Positions 55,954-64,000 of a DNA stretch of 64,000 nt are shown here, one piece after another. A program made the translations under genes and the position numbers. The notes under the pieces are model-generated. The model was given only the letters and a program-made list of their open reading frames with translations, was not told where the DNA came from and did not search any database. This DNA comes from Hsuehochloa calcarea (Eukaryota > Streptophyta > Magnoliopsida > Poales > Poaceae), in NCBI GenBank assembly GCA_036346395.1, contig CM070602.1, positions 22,081,098-22,145,097 on the forward strand. The letters are read 5' to 3'. Position 1 is the stretch's first letter. Each line of letters begins with the position of its first letter.

Positions 55954-58900
55954 TGCGAGAACCGGACGATTTAACTTGTAATGCTTAACCCTCCAATTGG
56001 TCCTAGCATCACAAATTAAATTTTATGTTCTCGGTGTATTATGTACCTTCCAGGAGCGGTACACATACACCATCACAAACATCAATATCAATCCACACAC
56101 AAGTTCTTACAATATTGAAACTTCATAATTTACAACATATTGAACTTACAGGGTTTAGTTTCATACAAAAGGGCCGACCGACCAAATAACAAGATGAAAT
56201 AATAAGTACACAGTGGAAAACAGTGAATATAGTCATAAATAAAGTCCCAATGGCTTGCCATAATCTGCAGGGTAACCGACTGGGTTCAAACAATAGCAAA
56301 TCAACGTTCCTATGCAATCTTTCTTACCCGATTCAATCTAGATACCTGCTGTCCAGATTAGTAAATGAAAGCAAACAGTGAGTATATGAATGTACTCTGC
56401 AAGACTTTACCAAGCCTATACATAGCTACATGCAAACTCTACTCAAAGGAGAAGGCTATTGGGTTCATTTTCAGCATAAAACAATATTTCAATTGAATAC
56501 AAGTAGTAGATTCAAATTGCAAGTTAGCAAACATTTTTAATACTTCCAATAACAGCGAGTAATTAACTTTAGACATCAACAGAACATCTACAGGTGGCTG
56601 CCCCTGCAGCATACAAACATAGCATGAGAAACTATTCTCAATACCACCTAATAAAGTTTTAAGTTTAAAATTCCAAAATGTTGAGTAACTCTTGAAAGAA
56701 CTCCCCAAGCGTGTCCATAATTAAGGATTTGACTTTTCGAATAGATTAAACCCTACAAGGGTGTACAACTTTACCCACATATCAGACCGCTCCTTTTGCC
56801 ACCGGATAAAGCACACTTCCGAAGGTATACTGGCAGAGTTAAGTCCTACGAGGCACTTTCCAATAAGATGTATAAGCTAAGAGCCGCCCGCATGGGTGAA
56901 ACGCTTTGTGAACCACCCTTGTGTGTGCAGACAGGGCTCTCACAGAGGATCCACTCGTTGTGTCGGAGGCATCGACCGAGCCTTAGCAACTACCGATGCC
57001 CCTCGGGTGAGGGAACATAAAAGACCCAGCCCGCATATTACCGTTAATAATAGAACATTTTTCTCCTAACTACCACCTACGACTCCAAGCTAACACAAGC
57101 CAAAGTACTAAGTCAAGAGGGGTCCCATATGTCTCTCATGTGGATGCACACAAAAGTGCTTAGTTCGGTGGGACAAGATGTTCGGTCCTTGTTGACTCGG
57201 GCACGAGCCACATGCCCAATAACTACACCAACAACCATTTGCCTGAGTCCAAATCGTTTTATTTTTATTTTTCGTTTTTCAAATATAATAGCATAGGGTG
57301 CTAGATATAACATAATAAAAATAATTTATGATGATCAAGGTCATCGACAAAATCGACAACCATCTAATCTACCGGAAGCTAAGTATTGCTAAGCATGACA
57401 CCGAATAAACATAAATAGACCATATAACATCCACCAGGCTCTAATTCACCATCGGAATTATTAACTTAGGTTAGTGGTAGGGGATGAACAAGTTTAGGGA
57501 ATTAATGCAGTAGGATTAACTATATCTAATCGCAAACATAATTTGACAAATAAAGCATGCACACATAAAGTTGCAAAACAAGATAATTTTTGAATGTAAT
57601 AGGATCAGCATGCATCAATCGAATGAGTGCTTGCTGGTACTCTGGACATTCTCACAATCATCTCCATTGAACTCCCGAATCATCGTCATCTAACGATAAG
57701 TACCGACAAAATGAAAACACCGAATGAACATCAAAATTCCAAAAGTCTCCAAAAATTATTAAATTAATACAGGAGGTAGATTATGATTTAATATGAATTT
57801 AGTATAAAAATTATTCAATTTGGAGTTCGAATGCGCAAGTTATAGCCTGAACTATTTCTGCCGGATGAGAAAATCCAACAAATAGGTTTCGGTTACTGCT
57901 CACCGGTTCGGCTACACGTGGTCGGAAGGAGGTTCGACTATACGTTGTCGAAAGGAGGATCGATTACAGGTGGTTGGAAGGAGGTTTTGACTGCACAGGT
58001 GGTACCTAGTCGAAAGGAGGCTTCGACTACCTGGTCGGAAGGAGGCATCGACTACAGGTGGTCGGAAGGAGGTTTTGACTATAGTTTATCGGAAGGAAGT
58101 TTCGACTACCTGGTTGGAAGGAGGCTTCGACTACAAGTGGTTGGAAGGAGCCTTCGACTACCTGGTCGGGAGGAGGTTTCAACTACAGGTGGTCGGAAGG
58201 AGGTTTCGACTACTTGGTCAGAAGGAGGTCGAGGAGTAGCAAAATGGGACGAAGAGGTCAAGGGCTACCTTTCGGTGTTGGTCTCGCTGACTGCGTTAGT
58301 CGGAGGCGTGCCACTGGCGCTCGTCGCAGAGACCTTCCTAGGGCAAGCTTGCTCCTGATCGGACCTCCCGAGCTTCATGTGACGCGAGGTGGTCAGCACG
58401 GGGACCAAGGGTCTTCTTCTTCAACAACGACGAGGTCCAAACACGGCGGCAGCACAACATGCACTGCGACAACACGCTGTAAGGCGAAGAGCTCAACAAG
58501 AAATGGTGGAAAACGTTCAAGGGACCTCCAGGAAACTCACCATGGTCTTGTTGACGGTGGGAAGTGGCCGAGGTGGTCAAAATTCCAATAACACATAGAA
58601 CTCTCGGGGCTTCACTGCTGCGCTTGCCTTCGTCGATGTGGTCCACGACGACACGCTAAGCAATTGAATGCATGCAAGAGCCCCTACGAGGTAAAGTGAA
58701 ACTACCTGAAGGTGGTTGAAAGTGGTCGTAGGTGGTCGTGCGTGAGGTCAGAAGAAGCCTGGCGCCGTTAATGGTCGACGGCGTGCTTCAATGCGGAGGA
58801 GGTAGTCTGAGAGAAAAGAGAGGCAATGGAAGGTCGGGGAAGCCCTAGTGAGAGTCTGAGATGCTTAGAGAGGAAGCAATTTGGAAATATCTCACCGGTG

Positions 58901-60311
58901 GCGATGTGGCGGAGCAAAGCCCCTTTTGGACACGCAGATGAAGACGAAGTTCAAATCCGAAAGTTCCTGAGAACCAAAACCAAATTCAATTAGGGAATAA
59001 GTTCCTCGTATCCTGGAACACGAAATGACATGGGTAGAGAGGAAGGAGCTTCACAGTGGTGGCCAGAATGACGATGAGGCACGGTGGCCAGAAACTTGGA
59101 GCCCGCTTCTTTGAGGTTTCTCTCTTTGAGAATGGAAAAGACAAGAGGGAGAGTGGTTCAGGAAAGCAAATAGTGGGAAAAGCAACTTGATAGTGGGAAG
59201 GAAGCTCTGCTCCATTTATGGGGACTTGATACATGGGTGGCTCTGGGATGGAGGCGTGAGAGAGGTGGTCCGAATTCGCGTTGGGGCGACGACTTTGAAG
59301 TCTTGGTGGCGCACGCGAGCGAGTGGCATGAGTCCGAGGAGGTGGTCGATTGGTTCGAAGGCAGTCGGACTGACCGTGGGTGGAGTTGATTTCGAAAAGA
59401 GTCTAGATTGGTTTGACCGAAGTATTAGATAGAGTTCTGAGCTCCCAAAATCATGAAAATTTTAATGGAGTCAAGATACATAGAAGATCCTAGTGTGATT
59501 TTTCCAGGGTTTTAGAAAAATAAATTATTCTGTAGAAATGTTTTAAGTTTCTGGTTTAGGTGTTTGACCAAGGACTAACTGGTTTGACTGGTCATTTTAA
59601 AATAGCAAAATAATTCTAAAAATTATATAATTTTTCAGGTGAGTCAAATAGATGTTCCAAAACCTAGGAAAAATATTTCTAGGCACTGTTTATATTATTT
59701 ATTTGTATTTAAAATTCAAATTCAAATTTGAGCATGCAAATCAAATGGAAACCTAATAACCTCCAAAAATTCCAGAAAAATTCCAAAAAAGCAACATGAC
59801 ATATAAAATCCAAATACAATATTCCTAGCTACGGGTATACTATATTTTCAAAATAAAATGCAATTTGTATTTCTGAGATAAAGAAAGTATATTTGCAAAT
59901 TGAATTTGGAGAATTCTATTGAAATTATCTCAAGCATTCTAGGAGCATATGAGCTTTTACTATTTATAAATTGAATGCCAAAATAAACATTCTCATATTT
60001 GAAACCTTTTTAGTTTTACCCAAAGTTCAATTTTGAGCTTTTGAATTGGAGATGGAGTATTGGATTACTACGTTTCACTTCTAGTCTTTAAAATCAAAGG
60101 ATTTTCAACATAGAGTTTTGTTCCCCTCTCTGAACTAAGTTTTCAAATTCTTGACAAACTTTTATTTTATTTTAGAAATTTTATTTCTTGGTTTTGGAAA
60201 ACTATGTTGTAATATATATGCTTTGCAATAAAAAGTTTTAAAAGGTCCAAAATTTCACAAATACACAGTAGATGCTGAGCTAATCCAAGTTAGGGATTTT
60301 GGGTTGTCACA
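55954..60311 (-). mobile_element. 3' LTR of the LARD-like element
   Basis: 4358 bp, minus-strand ends TGTGACAACCC and ...GGTTCTCGCA. Related to the LTRs at 23537 and 35543 along its whole length. By eye it differs from the 5' LTR start (62942 on) by several percent plus a deletion of about 30 bp near 56228. Confidence 0.88.
57907..58238. repeat. GGTCGGAAGGAGG tandem array, copy C
   Basis: About eleven units, more diverged than in A and B, with one unit expanded by CACAGGTGGTACCTAG at about 57993. Confidence 0.8.
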
Positions 60312-60326
60312 AATCTACCCACCTTA
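60312..60326 (-). other. Polypurine tract of the LARD-like element
   Basis: Minus strand TAAGGTGGGTAGATT directly upstream of the 3' LTR. The bases before it on that strand (GGAATCTCGGGACGAG) are the relic of the end of a gypsy polyprotein. Confidence 0.75.
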
Positions 60327-62922
60327 AACAGAATCTCGTCCCGAGATTCCAATAGTTCGGAAGTCGGAACGAAAGGCTGTCGCAAACTTAATTGGGTTTG
60401 GTCATGGGGTTACACCTCGGATTTCATCACTAATTGAACTCAAATCCGAGACAAGTGAGGCTCTTCAAGCTTAGGGTCCTATAGAGGGCAGTTTTGTTGA
60501 AGGATTTTTATGATTCCTCAGACAAGTGTTCCCTAGGCGGTTCTTTCAACTCTAACGAAATGCACCATCGGCTACATTGATTCCCTTCAAAGATAATGCC
60601 GAGAGATCTTGACGAAGTAACATGGCATTGTTGGCACATTTTCCTTTCCAATGCTTTGTTTAACCTTTCTTTTCTTGATTCAAAGGCACTTTGACATATC
60701 ACGCTTCGCGTTGTCTTCTAGTAGTACGAAAGACACGACTCCATTCAGTCGATCGAAAGAGGCATCGTTCGATAGAATGGAAAGGACTGGTTAAATGGTA
60801 ATCTAGCATCAACACCGGAATGTTGTGCAGAGAAGAGAAGATAAAGTAATGTTTATGGTAGTCTCGCTTAACCCCTGCTTCTCTAGTTTTATGTGCCCGG
60901 CTTGGAGAGGATGCATTGGATGAATGCATGAAAGGATGCGTAAGTGCAAATCAGTCCTAAGGCAATTTTAATTTTTTGGTTAGTGAGGGTACAAATGCTC
61001 ACATGCATGCTTACATGATTATACCAAAATGCAACAAGACAAATTCATTTTTGTTAGGTGAGCATAAGATTCGATAACAAGAATTCACACTAGCATGTCC
61101 TAGTTCTTGATTTCTATGTTAAGGACCAAGCAAACAATCAATTTAATAGTTTGAATAAACACTCAATAAGACCTACACATACTAGTATCATCATCTTAAA
61201 CTTCACATATACATAAAAAATGCAAGTCTATCATCTAGCTCAACACAGGTTTTTGTTTAAATACTACTAGTGAGCAACTAGGGCTTGGGAAAATACTAAA
61301 TCGGCTAGAAAAATTCTGGGATACTAAAGATGCTAGGAAAATTTACTCTACACATTATTATCAGGTTTTAATTGGTATAACAATTCAGACAAGGGAAAAA
61401 AGACATAGGCTCAAACAACAGTGAAATTAAGTTCAAAAATTTCAGAAAATTGGGTCCTATCACTTTAAACCATCCTAATCGGCCAGAACAGTCCTACAAA
61501 GTGTTTGAATTAATTTCTGGACAAAATGAGTTCAATAAATCCTAGAAAAATTATATTTGTGATCTACACACCATCAGGTTATCATTTGAATATTTTCAAG
61601 ATTTTTGAGATAACCTAATGGCACTGAAGCACAATTCTATCCATCTAGTTCAAAAATTACACAAAAAACAAGGAATGAGTTTCACTTTGCATAAAAAGCA
61701 ATTGACTACATAAACAAACCTAGCATGGTTTACACAATTTCAGTTAAGCAAGATTAAAATGAGCTACTCTTAGTTCATATTATGACAAGTTCACTTTTTA
61801 TCAATTAAAAGACAAGCACGTTCTTTAACTCCATAACAATCTAGCTCCATAACAATCTAGCTCATCAAGCTACAACATCCATAACATCTAAAATTTTAAA
61901 CTCATGTAAGGAATTTATATGAGCACGACAAGTTGTTAATTTCCAAATTGGTTAACAATTTTAAGCTAAAGAAATTTAAAGACAATTTCAATTTATACCT
62001 TTACCTATTAGTCATTTTCATGCTTCGATCACTTAGATGAACTACTAACCGTGCTTCTTGATTTATACAACTCGAGTAACATGACATGCTGAGTTAATTC
62101 AGAAACTATATGCATGATCAAAGTATAAGAGTCCAGATGCCTAACAAGTAATTTGAGGTATCTTCTACCCCTTTTATGCACCACTCTTTGATTAACATGA
62201 CTTATTAGCATTCTTGGAACCAGTGAGGTTAAATGGATGAAATTCGATAGCTAACATGTCACGAGGTGCTCAAGATGAAATAGTAAATGATTACGTGAGT
62301 ATGATGCAAGACTCATGATGCTCAAAATATAATTTGGGGCCTCTACTACTACCCTTAAAATTTTGGTGCATAAAAGATGAGGTGAGAAAAGAATGAGCAT
62401 AAGGTGAGAAAACAGGCAACGGGTATGCAATGTAACTCTAGCATGTACTAATCATTCCAAAATAACCAAAATGAGATATGACGAACCACAATTAGTTTTT
62501 CGATATAGTTGCTTTATATGCTGCCCGTAGGTGATGCATAACTACTTGGAACAAAGAGAGCAAATGATTACAAAATCTAGCGTCTACAAACTAAATAATA
62601 TCATTAGGGTGTACATATTCTAAGAATAAACCCTAATTTAATCCTAATATTGCAGCAAGACATCATCTTCTCGTCCTTTCGCCGATGCTCTTCACTAGTG
62701 ACTACTTAACGTATCTATCATTGGAACAGAGAGACGGGCAATGGAGAAAAATTATTTTGCACAAATCAAATGAATGATGTAAGAATTAGATGCTAGGATG
62801 GGTAAGGAAGAAAGGAATTATATCACTTGCATTTTTGTCAAATCTTTGCTAGTTTGAAAATACTTTTTGCAAACTACATCCTAACAATGTCCTTTGCTAT
62901 GGCTTTAACTTACAGTCAATAT
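60327..62922 (-). other. Internal region of the LARD-like element, non-coding
   Basis: AT-rich, with no frame above 76 codons and no gag or pol motif in either strand apart from the pol-end relic at about 60327-60350. An 18-bp local repeat (AACAATCTAGCTCCATA) occurs at about 61835 and 61851. The element would depend on proteins from a coding relative. Confidence 0.75.
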
Positions 62923-62936
62923 GACTCTGATACCAA
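62923..62936 (-). other. tRNA-iMet primer-binding site (LARD-like)
   Basis: Minus strand TTGGTATCAGAGTC, five bases after the LTR end. One mismatch (GTC for GCC) relative to the sites at 3166, 32452 and 42325. Confidence 0.85.
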
Positions 62937-62941
62937 CCTTG

Positions 62942-64000
62942 TGAGAACTCGGACGATTTAACTGTAATGCTTAACCCTCCAATTGGTCCTAGCATCACAA
63001 ATTAAATTTCTCGTTCTCGGTGTATTATGTACCTCCCAGGAGCGGTATACATACACCATCACAAACATCAATATCAATCTACACACAAGTTTTTACAATA
63101 TCGAAACTTCATAATTTACAACATATTGAACTTACAGGGGTCAGTTCCATACAAAATGGCCGATCAGCTAAATAACAAGATGAAATAACAAGTATGCAAT
63201 GGAAAATAGTGAATAAATTGAAATAAAAACATGAATTAATCATAAATAAAGTCCCAATGGCTTGCCATAACCCGCAGGGCAACCGACTGGGTTCAAACCA
63301 TAGAAAATAGACGTTCCTGTGCAATCTTTCTTACCCGATTCAATCTCGATACATGCTGTCCAGATTAGTAAATGAAAGCAAACAGTGATTACAGGACTGT
63401 ACTCCGCAAGACTTTACCAAGCCTATACATAGCTACATGCAAGCTCTACTAAAAGGAGAAAGCTATTTGGTTCATTTTCAGCACAAAACAATATTTCAAT
63501 TGAATACAAGTAGTAGATTCAAATTGTAAGTTAGCAAACATTTTTAATATTTCAAATAACAGCGAGTAATTAACATTAGACATCAACAGAACATCTACAG
63601 GTGGCTACTCCTGCAGCACACAAACATAGCATGAGAAATCATTCTCAATACCACCTGATCAAGTTTTAAGTTTAAAGTTCCAAAATGTTGAGTCTAACTC
63701 TTGAAAGACCTCCCCAAGCGTGTCCATAACTAATGACTTGGCTATTCGAATGGATTAAACTATGCAGGGGTGTGCAACTTTACCCACATGTCAGACCGCT
63801 CCTTTTGCCACCGGATAAAGCACACTTCCGAAGGTATACCAGCAGAGATAAGTCCCACGAGACGCTTTCCAATAAGATGTATAATCTAAGAGCCGCCTGC
63901 ATAAGCGAAACCCTCTATGAAATTCCCTTGTGTGTGTGCGTAGACAGGGCTCCCACGGAGGACCCACTCGTTGTGTCGGAGGCATCGACTGAGCCTTAGC
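62942..64000 (-). mobile_element. 5' LTR of the LARD-like element, partial
   Basis: Minus strand ends ...CCGAGTTCTCA next to the primer-binding site. The window stops about 1.06 kb into an LTR of some 4.4 kb. Confidence 0.88.

Larger units (their letters stand above)
55954..64000 (-). mobile_element. LARD-like LTR element, runs off the window
   Basis: On the minus strand: 5' LTR from beyond 64000 down to 62942, primer-binding site, a 2.6-kb internal region without pol, polypurine tract, 3' LTR 60311-55954. Long LTRs around a short non-coding middle match the Large Retrotransposon Derivative design described in grasses (Dasheng, Sukkula). The five bases left of the element are TGAAG. The partner site is outside the window. 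It lies downstream of TBL exon 2 in the opposite orientation, probably inside intron 2. Confidence 0.82.

Overview
This is a nuclear plant sequence, almost certainly from a grass (Poaceae). The evidence is a GC-rich first exon in a trichome-birefringence-like gene, grass-type CACTA and Ty1/copia and Ty3/gypsy elements, small MITEs with grass-like ends, and no prokaryotic gene organisation. I cannot name the species. About 90% of what I can assign is transposable element, mostly old, nested and broken. There is one credible host gene.

Layout. 1-2905: a gypsy-type LTR on the minus strand, cut by the window start, sitting inside another gypsy LTR whose end and primer-binding site follow (2906-3178). 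3179-5960: internal part of that element, with a decayed gag and pol. 5965-8029: 3' end of a copia element with its LTR. 8030-10501: mostly unassigned, with one minus-strand LTR-like block. 10502-20670: a large decayed CACTA (En/Spm) DNA transposon with subterminal repeats, TNP2-type transposase, a second Transposase_24-type gene and an Ulp1-like protease region. 21198-32593 and 33142-42455: two copies, about 2% different by eye, of one segment holding MITEs, the left end of a TIR element, a long gypsy-type LTR and a copia 5' LTR that itself carries a solo LTR. A GC-rich spacer of 0.55 kb lies between them. Only the second copy continues into the copia internal region (42324-47332) and its 3' LTR (47333-48973). 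The interrupted gypsy LTR then resumes (48974-50043), followed by the right end of the TIR element (50044-50697). 50698-53170: intergenic with another TIR element.

53659-54288: the first two coding exons of a TBL/DUF231 gene of the xylan O-acetyltransferase type. The rest of the gene is not in the window. Its second intron would have to exceed 9.7 kb, because a minus-strand, non-coding LTR element (LTR 4.36 kb, internal region 2.6 kb, a LARD-like structure) starts at 55954 and runs off the right edge.

Most unusual signal. Every complete copia LTR here, in two LTR subtypes, carries a 59-bp imperfect palindrome followed by more tetraloop-like hairpins built on TCGTAW/WTACGA stems. Multi-unit versions with a unit of about 31 bp are present as cassettes inside copia internal regions at four places. 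In two of those places they sit exactly where coding sequence is broken or missing. One cassette has perfect or near-perfect inverted ends (GTTCGACCA / TGGTCGAAC type). This looks like an LTR-derived hairpin module that spreads within the element family. The gypsy LTR independently carries a GGTCGGAAGGAGG-rich tandem array whose copy number differs between the two duplicated segments.
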